This document shows, in pieces, positions 8,943 through 17,461 of a stretch of 50,026 bases of DNA. The stretch's first letter is position 1, and every line of letters starts with the position of its first letter. The position numbers and the translations under genes are program-made. The notes beneath the pieces are model-generated. The model searched no databases, was not told the origin of the DNA, and saw only the letters and a list, made by a program, of their open reading frames with translations. The DNA lies in the NCBI GenBank assembly GCA_903945605.1, contig CAJAWH010000086.1:1-50026 (forward strand), written 5' to 3'. The DNA comes from an uncultured Methylococcaceae bacterium (lineage in GTDB: Bacteria; Pseudomonadota; Gammaproteobacteria; Methylococcales; Methylomonadaceae).

Positions 8943-9251
8943 TCAGGCTGTTGCCAGCATGTTTGCCAGTTCGCCTTTTTTATACAAATCAATCATGATG
9001 TCACAGCCACCCACCAGTTCGCCTTTGATATACAATTGCGGGTAAGTCGGCCAGCTGGAATAGTCTTTTAGCGCGTCGCGCAATTCGGGGTCTTCAAAAA
9101 TATTGATCGCCACATAGTCCGCTTGGCAGGCTTCCAGCACTTGGATAGCTTGGTTGGAAAAGCCGCACTGCGGAAAATCCGGCGTGCCCTTCATGTATAA
9201 AACTACGGCATTGTTGTCAAGCTGGTCTTTTATCCTTGCAATCACGTCCAT
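8943..9251 (-). CDS. grxD: Monothiol glutaredoxin GrxD (CGFS type)
   Basis: This 102-residue protein carries and delivers iron-sulfur clusters. It binds a 2Fe-2S cluster as a dimer with glutathione through the single active-site cysteine. The motif PQCGFS (Cys29), KGTP before it, WPTYPQLYIKGELVGGCDI and the GSH-binding GGCD are all present. The start is placed at MDVIARIKDQ, where GrxD homologues begin. The frame stays open for eight more codons upstream, but those residues do not match the family. The gene is monocistronic, with a strong hairpin downstream, and is divergent from argD. Confidence 0.93.
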   Translation of the reverse strand: MDVIARIKDQLDNNAVVLYMKGTPDFPQCGFSNQAIQVLEACQADYVAINIFEDPELRDALKDYSSWPTYPQLYIKGELVGGCDIMIDLYKKGELANMLATA

Positions 9252-9337
9252 CTTAGCCCCACTTAAAATTAACAAAAAAACAGCAATAATTTTAGCAACT
9301 TTAACGTATTTAAAAAAGTAAATATTATTATTGCAGC

Positions 9338-9366
9338 TTGCTTGCTAGGGCTTTGAATCTTATAAT
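9338..9366 (+). promoter_or_regulatory. Sigma-70 type promoter for argD-argF
   Basis: TTGCTT (9338-9343) and TATAAT (9361-9366) are separated by exactly 17 bases, about 70 bases before the argD start. The -10 box is a perfect consensus. No ArgR box could be recognised with confidence. Confidence 0.65.
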
Positions 9367-9385
9367 CGACGCTTTTTTTTATAGT

Positions 9386-9402
9386 CCGCCGAAACTTGGC
9401 GG
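9386..9402 (+). promoter_or_regulatory. Small hairpin in the argD leader
   Basis: CCGCC (9386-9390) pairs with GGCGG (9398-9402), with additional AA/TT pairing inside, about 20 bases past the -10 box and 34 bases before the argD ATG. It would form in the untranslated leader. Whether it regulates anything is unknown. Confidence 0.35.
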
Positions 9403-9436
9403 CGGTTTTGATTGACTGTACTATGGGCGGGAATTT

Positions 9437-10627
9437 ATGACTAGCCATGTGATGCCAACTTACAAACGCTTGCCGGTGGCTTTTACGCACGGTGAAGGGG
9501 CTTGGTTGTGGGACGAGGAGGGCAACCGTTATCTGGATGCGTTATCCGGTATTGCCGTGTGCAACTTAGGCCACGCCCACCCTGCAGTACACCAGGCATT
9601 GTGCGGACAAAGCCAGAAATTGCTGCACACGTCCAATATTTACCGCATTCCCCTGCAGGAACAATTGGGCGATCAGCTGATTGCCCGCAGCGGTATGGAC
9701 AATGTGTTTTTTTGCAATTCCGGTGCGGAAGCCAACGAGGCAGCCCTTAAAATCGCCCGTAAGTATGGCCACGAGCGGGGCATTGCCATCCCTACTGTCA
9801 TTGTCATGGGCAATAGCTTCCACGGACGGACATTGGCGACGCTTAGCGCCACCGGCAACAGCAAAGTTAAAGAGGGGTTTGCGCCTTTGGTCGAGGGGTT
9901 TGTACAAGTGCCCTATGACGACATCCCTGCCATTGAACAGGCGCTGTCCGCCAACCCGCAAATTGTCGCGGTATTGGTTGAGGCGGTGCAGGGTGAGGGC
10001 GGCGTTAATGTACCGGCAGCCGATTACCTTAACCGTATCCGTGCCTTGTGTGACCAGCACCAGTTGCTGATGATGATGGATGAAATCCAGACCGGCATAG
10101 GCCGTACCGGGCAATTTTTGGCGTATCAGCACAATGGTATTATGCCGGATGTGTGTACCTTGGCCAAAGCCTTGGGCAATGGGGTGCCAATAGGTGCGTG
10201 CTTGGCGCGTGGCACAGCGGCGGGTATTTTAACAGCGGGCAACCACGGTTCCACGTTTGGTGGCAACCCCTTGGCTTGTAGCGCGGCGTTGGCGGTTTTG
10301 GCAACCTTGGATGCCGACAATCTACTAGCTGCTGCCAGCCAGCAAGGGCAAGCGTTGTTTGCTGGCTTGGTTGGTCGTTTGCAAGGCAATCCGCATGTCC
10401 TGGCAATCCGCCATAAGGGTATGATGATTGGCATAGAATTGGACGCGCCATGCGCCGAATTGGTGACGCTGGCCTTGGCAAAGTTTTTGTTGATCAACGT
10501 CACTAATGAGCGGACTATCCGCTTGTTACCACCGCTAATTATTGACAATCAACAGGTTCTTGAGATTGTCGATACTTTAGCGGAGCTAATTCAAGTTTAC
10601 ACTGGGCAGCAACATGAAAAATCCTAG
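9437..10627 (+). CDS. argD: Acetylornithine aminotransferase
   Basis: ArgD is a PLP enzyme that converts N-acetylglutamate semialdehyde to N-acetylornithine in arginine synthesis, and it often also serves succinyldiaminopimelate transamination in lysine synthesis. The 396-residue product shows the class III aminotransferase features: [15 protein letters not shown] (about 94-108), [14 protein letters not shown], the aspartate in [12 protein letters not shown] and the PLP lysine in TLAKALGNG (Lys244). It overlaps argF by 14 bases, which strengthens the arginine assignment over ornithine or GABA transaminases. The ATG at 9437 follows the promoter and leader described above. Confidence 0.95.
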   Translation: MTSHVMPTYKRLPVAFTHGEGAWLWDEEGNRYLDALSGIAVCNLGHAHPAVHQALCGQSQKLLHTSNIYRIPLQEQLGDQLIARSGMDNVFFCNSGAEANEAALKIARKYGHERGIAIPTVIVMGNSFHGRTLATLSATGNSKVKEGFAPLVEGFVQVPYDDIPAIEQALSANPQIVAVLVEAVQGEGGVNVPAADYLNRIRALCDQHQLLMMMDEIQTGIGRTGQFLAYQHNGIMPDVCTLAKALGNGVPIGACLARGTAAGILTAGNHGSTFGGNPLACSAALAVLATLDADNLLAAASQQGQALFAGLVGRLQGNPHVLAIRHKGMMIGIELDAPCAELVTLALAKFLLINVTNERTIRLLPPLIIDNQQVLEIVDTLAELIQVYTGQQHEKS

Positions 10628-11519
10628 ACATTTTGTCAGTTTACTAGATTTTAGCGGTGATGAGCTGCGCGGCCTGATTGCCCGCGCCATTGCCTTGAAA
10701 CAGCATCGTGACGTTAATTACCAGCCGTTGAAAGGCCAGATATTGGCGATGATTTTTGAAAAGTCTTCCACCCGTACCCGCATCTCGTTTGAAGCGGGTA
10801 TGGCTCATTTTGGCGGCAGTGCTTTGTTTTTGTCGCCCCGCGACACCCAACTGGGGCGCGGCGAACCACTGCATGATAGTGCCAAGGTCATTTCCAGCAT
10901 GGTGGATGGTATTATGTTGCGTACTGACAGACATGACACGGTGGTGACGTTTGCCGAGCATTCCAGCGTTCCGGTGATTAATGGCTTGACCGATCAGGAA
11001 CACCCGTGCCAACTGTTGGCCGATATGCAGACTTATTTTGAAGTGCGCGGGGATATCCGTGGCAAAACGGTTGCCTGGATTGGTGACGGCAATAATATGT
11101 GCCATTCTTACATCCATGCCGCCAGTGCATTTGATTTTACTTTGCATATTGCCAGCCCCGAAGGCTATGCCCCGCAGGCGGCTATTGTGGCGGCGGCGGG
11201 CGGGCATGTGCAGTGTTTTGATAATGCCACGGCGGCGGCGGCAGGTGCTGACTTGGTGGTGACTGATGTGTGGGCCAGTATGGGGCAAGAGCAGGAGCAG
11301 CAGCAACGGGTCATTGCGTTCAAGGACTATCAGGTCAATGCCGCGGTGATGTCAAGGGCAAAGGCAGATGCCTTATTTATGCATTGTTTGCCGGCCCATC
11401 GTGGTGAAGAAGTCAGCGCTGAAGTGATAGATGGCCCGCAAAGCGTGGTCTTTCAGGAAGCGGAAAATCGCCTTCATGCACAAAAAGCGTTGCTTGAGTT
11501 TCTGCTCTGTAAAAAATAG
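10614..11519 (+). CDS. argF: Ornithine carbamoyltransferase
   Basis: This enzyme joins ornithine and carbamoyl phosphate to citrulline, the sixth step of arginine synthesis, in the cytosol as a trimer. The 301-residue product has the carbamoyl-phosphate motif SSTRTR (51-56), HPCQ (130-133), the ornithine-binding DVWASMGQE region and the catalytic [10 protein letters not shown] near residue 260. The length fits the anabolic enzyme. Its start lies inside argD, a 14-base overlap, so the two are translated from one message. Confidence 0.96.
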   Translation: MKNPRHFVSLLDFSGDELRGLIARAIALKQHRDVNYQPLKGQILAMIFEKSSTRTRISFEAGMAHFGGSALFLSPRDTQLGRGEPLHDSAKVISSMVDGIMLRTDRHDTVVTFAEHSSVPVINGLTDQEHPCQLLADMQTYFEVRGDIRGKTVAWIGDGNNMCHSYIHAASAFDFTLHIASPEGYAPQAAIVAAAGGHVQCFDNATAAAAGADLVVTDVWASMGQEQEQQQRVIAFKDYQVNAAVMSRAKADALFMHCLPAHRGEEVSAEVIDGPQSVVFQEAENRLHAQKALLEFLLCKK

Positions 11520-11560
11520 CGGTAAAATCAAGGTTGCCCCATTCTACCGCCAGGATTCCA

Positions 11561-12232
11561 GTGAAAAGACTTTATAGCACCTTATTTGCATTAGCCGTCA
11601 TGAGTTGCGGCGTCGCCCACGCCAAAACAGTTTATGTCACGGACAACCTCAATTTGTCGCTACGTAGCCAAGAAAACAATGATTCCAAGGTGATCAAGCT
11701 ACTGCCTACCGGCACGCCCTTGGTTGTCATCAGCGAAAACCCAGCTACCGGTTTTTCGTTCGTACGTCTCAGCAACGGGCAAGAAGGCTACATTCTGACC
11801 CGCAACACCATTAAAGAACCGCCCGCCCGCGATAAAATAGGCGACACCAACCGTAGCTTACGGGCGTTGGAATCTGAAAACGAGCGGCTTAAAGGCGAGT
11901 TGATCGTATTGCGCGAAAAATTGACCCCCGGCACTTCGCTGGAACAAGCGTTGGCTGATGAGCGTGACCAGCTCAGCCGCGAATTGGCTGAGCTGAAAAA
12001 AACCGCCACTAATGCCATGCAGATTAAGAATGAACGCGACGAATTGCAAGAACGCGTAGTCAACGTCGAACGGGATTTGGAACAACTGAAGCTAGAAAAT
12101 CAAGCTCTTAAGGATACATCCAATCAGGATTGGTTTTTGTATGGCGGGCTGCTGGCTTTGCTGGGCGTAATTCTGGGGTTTATCTTGCCCAAGTTGGGAT
12201 GGCGCCGCAAAAATAACTGGGGTTCTTTTTAA
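11561..12232 (+). CDS. SH3-domain, coiled-coil, membrane-anchored protein (TIGR04211 type, YgiM-like)
   Basis: The 223-residue protein has a signal peptide (about 1-21, ending GVAHA). A bacterial SH3 domain follows (about 22-85: VYVTDNLNLSLRS and GQEGYILTRNTI). Then come a long coiled coil (about 95-190) and one C-terminal membrane helix (about 192-213) with a basic end. This architecture is that of the gammaproteobacterial TIGR04211/YgiM family, whose function is poorly known. The GTG start at 11561 is chosen because it follows AGGA at the right distance and begins the signal peptide; a TTG nine codons upstream would place polar residues before it. It follows argF after a short gap. Confidence 0.8.
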   Translation: MKRLYSTLFALAVMSCGVAHAKTVYVTDNLNLSLRSQENNDSKVIKLLPTGTPLVVISENPATGFSFVRLSNGQEGYILTRNTIKEPPARDKIGDTNRSLRALESENERLKGELIVLREKLTPGTSLEQALADERDQLSRELAELKKTATNAMQIKNERDELQERVVNVERDLEQLKLENQALKDTSNQDWFLYGGLLALLGVILGFILPKLGWRRKNNWGSF

Positions 12233-12350
12233 GCCCCTCCGCTAACGCATATCGCCACACACACGCCTTGGTCATTCAGATTTGTGCATAACAATATGTT
12301 TTTAAATAATTATTATTCCACTTATTTCTAAATTCAAAAGGAATCTTGCC

Positions 12351-14054
12351 ATGCCCCATTCAGGCGATAACGTCACTGCTGCCAACACCCGCCCCTTTTC
12401 TTCCTTGGTAGTTGATGGCATGGAGCGGGCCCCCAGCCGCGCCATGTTGCATGCAGTCGGCTTTAGTAATGAGGATTTTAAAAAACCGCAAATCGGCATT
12501 GCTTCAACGTGGAGCATGGTCACGCCCTGCAATATGCATATCAACGGACTGGCAGACGATGCTGCCGCAGGCGTTGACAAGGCCGACGGCAAAGCGGTTA
12601 TCTTCAATACCATCACCATTTCTGACGGCATTTCGATGGGTACCGAAGGCATGAAATACTCGCTGGTGTCGCGTGAAGTGATTGCCGATTCAATAGAAAC
12701 TGTGGTGGGTTGCCAAGGCTTTGATGGCTTGGTGGCCATTGGCGGCTGTGACAAGAACATGCCGGGGTGCATGATCGCCATTTCACGACTGGATCGTCCG
12801 GCCATTTTTGTTTATGGCGGCACTATCCTGCCCGGCTGCCATAAAGACAAAAAATTAGACGTTGTTTCTGTATTCGAGGCGGTGGGCGCCCGTGCCAACC
12901 ATAAAATTGATGATGCCGAACTCGCCGAAATTGAAGCCAAAGCGATTCCGGGAGCCGGTTCATGCGGCGGCATGTATACCGCCAACACGATGGCATCGGC
13001 GATAGAAGCTATGGGTATGAGCTTGCCGAACAGCTCCGCACAAGCGGCCATTTCGCAAGATAAGCGCTTGGACTGTGAACGCGCCGGTGCGGCGGTGTTG
13101 GAGTTGTTGCAAAAGAACATCAAACCCAGCGACATTATGACCAAGGCGGCATTTGAAAATGCCATCACCGTGATTATTGCTTTGGGCGGTTCGACCAATG
13201 CAGTGCTGCATATTTTGGCGATGGCCCATGCAGCAAAAGTGGACATCAGCCTGGACGATTTTACCCGTATTGGCAAACGTGTGCCTATGCTGGCAGATTT
13301 GAAGCCCAGCGGGCGTTATTCCATGGCGGAGCTGGTCGAAATTGGCGGTATCCAGCCACTAATGAAAATCCTGTTGCAAGCGGGTCTGTTGCATGGCGAT
13401 TGCTTGACTGTGACCGGCAAAACGTTGGCGGAAAACCTCGCCGAGGTCGCCCCGTACCCTGATGGTCAGGATATGATCCACGACCTGAACAACCCCATCA
13501 AAAAAGACAGCCATTTGGTGGTGTTATATGGCAATCTTGCCCCTAATGGCGCGGTGGCAAAAATCACCGGCAAAGAGGGGCTGCACTTTACCGGCACGGC
13601 GAAGGTGTTTGATGCCGAAGAGGCGGCGTTGCAAAGCATTTTAAATGGCGATATTGTTAAGGGTGATGTAATCGTTATCCGCTACGAAGGCCCTAAAGGT
13701 GGTCCGGGCATGCGTGAAATGCTGTCACCCACGTCTGCCATTATGGGTAAAGGTTTGGGCAAGGAAGTGGCACTTATCACCGATGGCCGTTTTTCTGGTG
13801 GTACTCATGGCTTTGTGGTGGGGCATATCACGCCTGAAGCTTATGTCGGCGGGCCGTTAGCCATTGTAGAAAATGGTGATACGATTGCTATAGATGCCGA
13901 AAACAATGAATTGCAGCTACTAATCAATGAGCATGAGATGGCGCGTAGACTGGAAAAATGGCATCAGCCTGCACCGCGCTATACCCGTGGTGTGCTGGCA
14001 AAATATGCCAAACTGGTCAGTTCGGCTTCGACGGGTGCGGTCACTGATAATTAG
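12351..14054 (+). CDS. ilvD: Dihydroxy-acid dehydratase
   Basis: IlvD removes water from dihydroxyisovalerate and dihydroxymethylvalerate, the third step of valine and isoleucine synthesis (and the route to leucine and pantothenate). The 567-residue product has the three iron-sulfur cysteines Cys60 (MVTPCNMH), Cys133 ([10 protein letters not shown]) and Cys205 ([14 protein letters not shown]), plus the C-terminal [19 protein letters not shown]. The length and the three cysteines suggest the shorter 2Fe-2S class. The ATG follows AAAAGGAA at a suitable distance. It stands alone here: no other ilv or leu gene is nearby. Confidence 0.96.
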   Translation: MPHSGDNVTAANTRPFSSLVVDGMERAPSRAMLHAVGFSNEDFKKPQIGIASTWSMVTPCNMHINGLADDAAAGVDKADGKAVIFNTITISDGISMGTEGMKYSLVSREVIADSIETVVGCQGFDGLVAIGGCDKNMPGCMIAISRLDRPAIFVYGGTILPGCHKDKKLDVVSVFEAVGARANHKIDDAELAEIEAKAIPGAGSCGGMYTANTMASAIEAMGMSLPNSSAQAAISQDKRLDCERAGAAVLELLQKNIKPSDIMTKAAFENAITVIIALGGSTNAVLHILAMAHAAKVDISLDDFTRIGKRVPMLADLKPSGRYSMAELVEIGGIQPLMKILLQAGLLHGDCLTVTGKTLAENLAEVAPYPDGQDMIHDLNNPIKKDSHLVVLYGNLAPNGAVAKITGKEGLHFTGTAKVFDAEEAALQSILNGDIVKGDVIVIRYEGPKGGPGMREMLSPTSAIMGKGLGKEVALITDGRFSGGTHGFVVGHITPEAYVGGPLAIVENGDTIAIDAENNELQLLINEHEMARRLEKWHQPAPRYTRGVLAKYAKLVSSASTGAVTDN

Positions 14055-14353
14055 GCTTGCACTATACGATAGTGGTTGGGTTAAAACTGGTCTGAGAACA
14101 TGTTACATCCTTATCAAGGTTGATTGTTGGAAATCCTTGTCAGAATGACTGCTTAAACATCAATGGCCAAATCTTAACCACTACCCCGTTTTGCAGCACC
14201 AACAGGTAAAATCAATGAAATAATCGCCATGTCATTGGCGGCGGCTACGCACAGCCAGCGAGTTAATAATTTTGCCGGATTAAGTCAATTACTAGCGGCA
14301 AGCACCAACTAATGATATAACAAGGCAAGTTTATCCATTCACTGAGCTTGCCC
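14055..14353. other. 299-base gap before msrP
   Basis: No gene is seen. TAGTGGTT near 14068 and AACCACTA near 14175 form a long-range inverted repeat. Immediately before the msrP ATG, GGCAAG (14324-14329) can pair with CTTGCC (14347-14352), and no ribosome binding site is visible in between. No clear promoter was recognised. Confidence 0.3.
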
Positions 14354-15289
14354 ATGCCTGTTTACAAACCCACTCCTATCCCCGCTTCAGAAATAACACC
14401 CCGCCCATTGTTCAATGACCGCCGCCGGTTTATGCAAATTGCTGCCGGTGCGTCACTGGCAGCGCTATTGCCACCGTCGGTTTGGGCGGCTGACAACAAA
14501 TTGGCGGGGGTTAAAAACCCTGCCTATACTGTGCCGGAGGAGTTGACTCCGTACAAAGACGTGACCAGTTATAATAATTTTTACGAATTTGGCACGGGTA
14601 AAGATGATCCGGCAAAAAATGCCGGTGGCTTAAAAACCAGGCCGTGGACGGTCACGGTGGAAGGCGAGGTAAAAAAGCCACAGGTATTTGATCTGGATAC
14701 GCTAATGAAAATGGCGGCTATTGAAGAACGCATTTATCGGTTGCGCTGCGTTGAAGCGTGGTCGATGGTCGTGCCTTGGTTGGGGTTTTCTTTGGCTGAG
14801 CTGATCAAGCAAGTGCAGCCCACCGGCAAAGCCAAGTTTGTGGAATTTATCAGCCTGAACGATGCCTCGCAAATGCCCGGACAACAGACATCGGTATTGG
14901 CATGGCCTTATCGGGAAGGGCTTAGAATCGATGAGGCGATGCATCCGTTAACTTTACTGACTTTTGGCTTGTACGGCGAATTATTGCCCAACCAGAATGG
15001 CGCGCCTGTCCGTGTGGTCGTGCCGTGGAAATACGGCTTTAAGAGCGCCAAATCCATTGTTGGCATCCGCTTTACCGAACAGCAACCGGTGACCAGTTGG
15101 ATGCTGGCGGGGCCGAGCGAATATGGTTTTTATTCGAATGTTAACCCCACTGTTGACCATGCCCGCTGGAGCCAAGCCAAAGAACGCCGTATCGGTGAGT
15201 TTTTTCGCCGCAAGACACTGATGTTCAATGGCTATGAACAAGAAGTGGCGGCGTTGTACACAGGCATGGATTTGAAGGCGAATTTTTGA
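14354..15289 (+). CDS. msrP: Protein-methionine-sulfoxide reductase catalytic subunit MsrP
   Basis: MsrP is a periplasmic molybdopterin enzyme that repairs methionine sulfoxide in envelope proteins, taking electrons from the membrane partner MsrQ encoded next. The 311-residue product has a twin-arginine signal (about 22-46: [17 protein letters not shown]), the molybdenum-ligand cysteine in RLRCVEAW (Cys132) and the sulfite-oxidase fold signature [13 protein letters not shown]. The ATG at 14354 is preferred; a TTG two codons upstream also keeps the frame. Neither start has a visible ribosome binding site. msrQ follows after two bases. Confidence 0.95.
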   Translation: MPVYKPTPIPASEITPRPLFNDRRRFMQIAAGASLAALLPPSVWAADNKLAGVKNPAYTVPEELTPYKDVTSYNNFYEFGTGKDDPAKNAGGLKTRPWTVTVEGEVKKPQVFDLDTLMKMAAIEERIYRLRCVEAWSMVVPWLGFSLAELIKQVQPTGKAKFVEFISLNDASQMPGQQTSVLAWPYREGLRIDEAMHPLTLLTFGLYGELLPNQNGAPVRVVVPWKYGFKSAKSIVGIRFTEQQPVTSWMLAGPSEYGFYSNVNPTVDHARWSQAKERRIGEFFRRKTLMFNGYEQEVAALYTGMDLKANF

Positions 15290-15291
15290 TT

Positions 15292-15939
15292 ATGGCACTC
15301 AAAAACCTTAACAACCAAACCTTAACTTGGTTAAAAAGAGGAGTGTTTTTATTGGCTTTAGTGCCACTGGGCAATCTTGCCGTGGCAGGGTTTACCGATG
15401 GTTTGGGGGCCAATCCCATTGAAAAAATTACCCGTAGCACCGGTTATTGGACGCTGACCTTGCTGATGATAACACTGGCAATCACGCCTTTGCGGCGGCT
15501 GGCTGGCTGGCAATGGCCGGTGCGGTTACGTCGGATGTTAGGCTTATTTGCTTTTTTTTATGGTTGCCTGCATTTTTCAATGTACTTGGTGGTTGATCAG
15601 TTCTTTGACTGGGAAGGCATTGCCAAGGACATCATCAAGCGTCCTTACATTACCGTTGGCTTTCCGTCTTTCGTGTTGATGCTGCCGCTGGCAATCACCT
15701 CCAGTGATGGCATGATACGTCGTCTGGGCGGCAAGCGTTGGCGGCAATTGCACCGGTCGGCCTATATCTGCGCCATTGGCGGAGTAGTGCATTATTGGTG
15801 GCTGGTTAAAAAAGACCTGACCAACCCCATCACATTTGCGGCGTTGCTCAGTGTGCTATTGGGCTTGCGGCTGTTTTACGCAGCGAAAGATGCCCTTAAG
15901 CGGCATGGCAAAGCGGATACAGGGGCGGCTTCCCACTAA
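15292..15939 (+). CDS. msrQ: Haem-binding membrane subunit MsrQ
   Basis: MsrQ is a b-type haem membrane protein of the ferric-reductase-like family that passes quinol or flavin-derived electrons to MsrP. The 215-residue product has about six hydrophobic helices and conserved histidines in GCLHFSMYLVVD, QLHRSAYICA and GGVVHYWWLVKKD. The motif RRLAGWQWPVRLRRMLGLFAFFYG is split over the second and third helices. The ATG lies two bases after the msrP stop. The frame ends eight bases from the convergent HxlR-type gene. Confidence 0.94.
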   Translation: MALKNLNNQTLTWLKRGVFLLALVPLGNLAVAGFTDGLGANPIEKITRSTGYWTLTLLMITLAITPLRRLAGWQWPVRLRRMLGLFAFFYGCLHFSMYLVVDQFFDWEGIAKDIIKRPYITVGFPSFVLMLPLAITSSDGMIRRLGGKRWRQLHRSAYICAIGGVVHYWWLVKKDLTNPITFAALLSVLLGLRLFYAAKDALKRHGKADTGAASH

Positions 15940-15947
15940 GGGAAATG

Positions 15948-16334
15948 TCATTTGCCCGCTAACAACTCTTCCGGTTTAGCCGCCATAAAGTCATCCGGTG
16001 GCGGCATAGAGCCAGGCACATAGCGGTGCGCCCATAGCCCTAATTGTTGCAACACCGGTAGTAAGTCCGCGCCTTTGGGGCTTAACAAATACTCATAACG
16101 CGGCGGGTTAGTTTGATAAGGCTGTTTTTTGATGATGCCATTCTCTTCCAATTGGCGCAATCGGTTTGCCAAGATATTGCTGGGGATGCCTTCCGGTGAG
16201 TTTTGAAAATCACCGTATCTGCTTTTACCCATGCACATATCGCGCACTATCAGTAAGCTCCATTTGTCCCCGATCATTTCCAGAGCAGCGGATAACGGGC
16301 ATTGCGAGCGGTAATTTTGAGCCAAACTTTTCAT
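15948..16334 (-). CDS. HxlR-family winged-helix transcriptional regulator
   Basis: The 128-residue protein has the compact HxlR layout: CPLSAALEMIGDKWSLLIVRDM near the N terminus, the recognition-helix region IPSNILANRLRQLEENGII and the wing YEYLLSPKGADLLPVL. A cysteine (Cys12) just before the first helix is common in redox- or electrophile-sensing members such as YodB/QorR. The gene is divergent from a glutathione S-transferase gene and shares with it a region with a perfect palindrome, so it likely represses that gene and itself. The inducer is unknown; an electrophile or oxidant is a reasonable guess from the target. Confidence 0.88.
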   Translation of the reverse strand: MKSLAQNYRSQCPLSAALEMIGDKWSLLIVRDMCMGKSRYGDFQNSPEGIPSNILANRLRQLEENGIIKKQPYQTNPPRYEYLLSPKGADLLPVLQQLGLWAHRYVPGSMPPPDDFMAAKPEELLAGK

Positions 16335-16356
16335 CTGTCCGTGTTCTTGATTTTGT

Positions 16357-16413
16357 CACTTGCAAAATAAAAGTGAGTATGTGACAATCCTATCACTTGC
16401 TAATTGCAAGTGA
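16357..16413. promoter_or_regulatory. Operator for the HxlR-type regulator
   Basis: A perfect palindrome, TCACTTGC (16393-16400) and GCAAGTGA (16406-16413) around TAATT, lies between the divergent regulator and transferase genes. A second, weaker copy starts with TCACTTGC at 16357 and ends with GTGA near 16375. HxlR dimers bind such paired half-sites. The palindrome is seen directly; binding by this regulator is inferred. Confidence 0.65.
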
Positions 16414-16449
16414 CCAGTCATTCTTCATCAATCTGAGTAAAAGGTTACT

Positions 16450-17073
16450 ATGAAACTGTATCATTTCCCAATTTCACCTAATTCCCGCCGTGTTGTTGCC
16501 ACCTTACATCATTTGGGCCTGGACTGCGAACTACAAGCTGTTGATTTAAGCAAACGTGACCAGCTACAGCCGGAATTTGTACAAATTAACCCCAACCACA
16601 TGATCCCCACCTTGGTGGATGGCGATTTTGTCTTATGGGAGTCCAACGCTATTATGCAATACCTGTGCAGCAAAGTGTCCGACAATAGCCTGTTCCCTGC
16701 CGACCCAATTGTCCGGGCCGATATAACCCGCTGGCAGTTTTGGCAAACAGGGCATTTTGGCAGTGCTTGTGGCGTTTTCATTACAGAAAACATTATAAAG
16801 CCGGTATTTTTGCAAGCCGAACCAGATTTACAGGAAATCGCCAAAGGTGAAGAGCGCTTCCATCGTTTCGCTAAGGTACTGGACGATCATTTGAAAGGCC
16901 GCGATTGGTTAGTGGGCGATGGCGTGACCTTGGCAGATTTTTCGGTGGGTTCCTATCTGGATTTGACCAGTATGGCAAAATATCCGCTTGAGCCTTATTT
17001 GGAAATCCAGCGCTGGTATGCGGGTATTGAACAATTGGCTGCTTGGCAATCTTCTGCGCCACAGAAGTTTTGA
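16450..17073 (+). CDS. Glutathione S-transferase family protein
   Basis: The 207-residue protein has an N-terminal thioredoxin-like domain (about 1-80) with SPNSRRVVATLHHLGL, NPNHMIPTLVDGDFVLWESNAIMQYL (cis-Pro and the glutathione-contacting Glu-Ser) and a C-terminal helical domain (about 90-205) with the folding motif LVGDGVTLADFSVG. It should conjugate glutathione to electrophiles or reduce peroxides in the cytosol. The substrate is not apparent. It is divergent from the HxlR-type gene across a palindromic operator, so expression is probably induced by that regulator's ligand. Confidence 0.88.
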   Translation: MKLYHFPISPNSRRVVATLHHLGLDCELQAVDLSKRDQLQPEFVQINPNHMIPTLVDGDFVLWESNAIMQYLCSKVSDNSLFPADPIVRADITRWQFWQTGHFGSACGVFITENIIKPVFLQAEPDLQEIAKGEERFHRFAKVLDDHLKGRDWLVGDGVTLADFSVGSYLDLTSMAKYPLEPYLEIQRWYAGIEQLAAWQSSAPQKF

Positions 17074-17227
17074 TAGCGTTTTGCTGATATGAAAGCCTAG
17101 GGGCATTGCCTTACCACATTGCTAGGTGCGGGTGGGGTTATGCCTTTGGGCTGGTGGCTCTTCGCCCATTGTATGCTGGATAAAATTGAAAAACCTTGTC
17201 CGACCTATCCCACACGATAAAACAACA

Positions 17228-17265
17228 TTGCCGCCAATAGTGCTACAGATGGCAATTGGCGGCAA
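17228..17265 (+). terminator. 11-base-pair hairpin downstream of the transferase gene
   Basis: TTGCCGCCAAT (17228-17238) is matched perfectly by ATTGGCGGCAA (17255-17265), with a 16-base loop. It sits in the 388-base gap between the transferase gene and ccmF, 155 bases past the former. No T run follows directly. It may be a terminator or an extragenic palindrome; the rest of the gap holds no gene. Confidence 0.4.
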
Positions 17266-17351
17266 CCTTAAGTCTCTTTGTATAAATCCATGCTGCCAAA
17301 CAGCGCACTGTTCTTTATACTAATCCCCCTAAAGTGTCACTCCGTTATTGC

Positions 17352-17381
17352 TTGACGGGCTTGCCTGAACAGGCCAATAAT
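17352..17381 (+). promoter_or_regulatory. Candidate promoter of ccmF
   Basis: TTGACG (17352-17357) and AATAAT (17376-17381) are spaced by 18 bases, about 80 bases before the ccmF ATG. GCCTG-AA-CAGGC, a short palindrome, lies between the two boxes (17363-17374) and could be an operator. Confidence 0.4.
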
Positions 17382-17461
17382 CGCGCACAATTAATCTTTT
17401 AACCGCCAAAACCAATGAAAAACAGAGCGTTTCCAGTACTATTTTGCCAAGGACAACCGTT

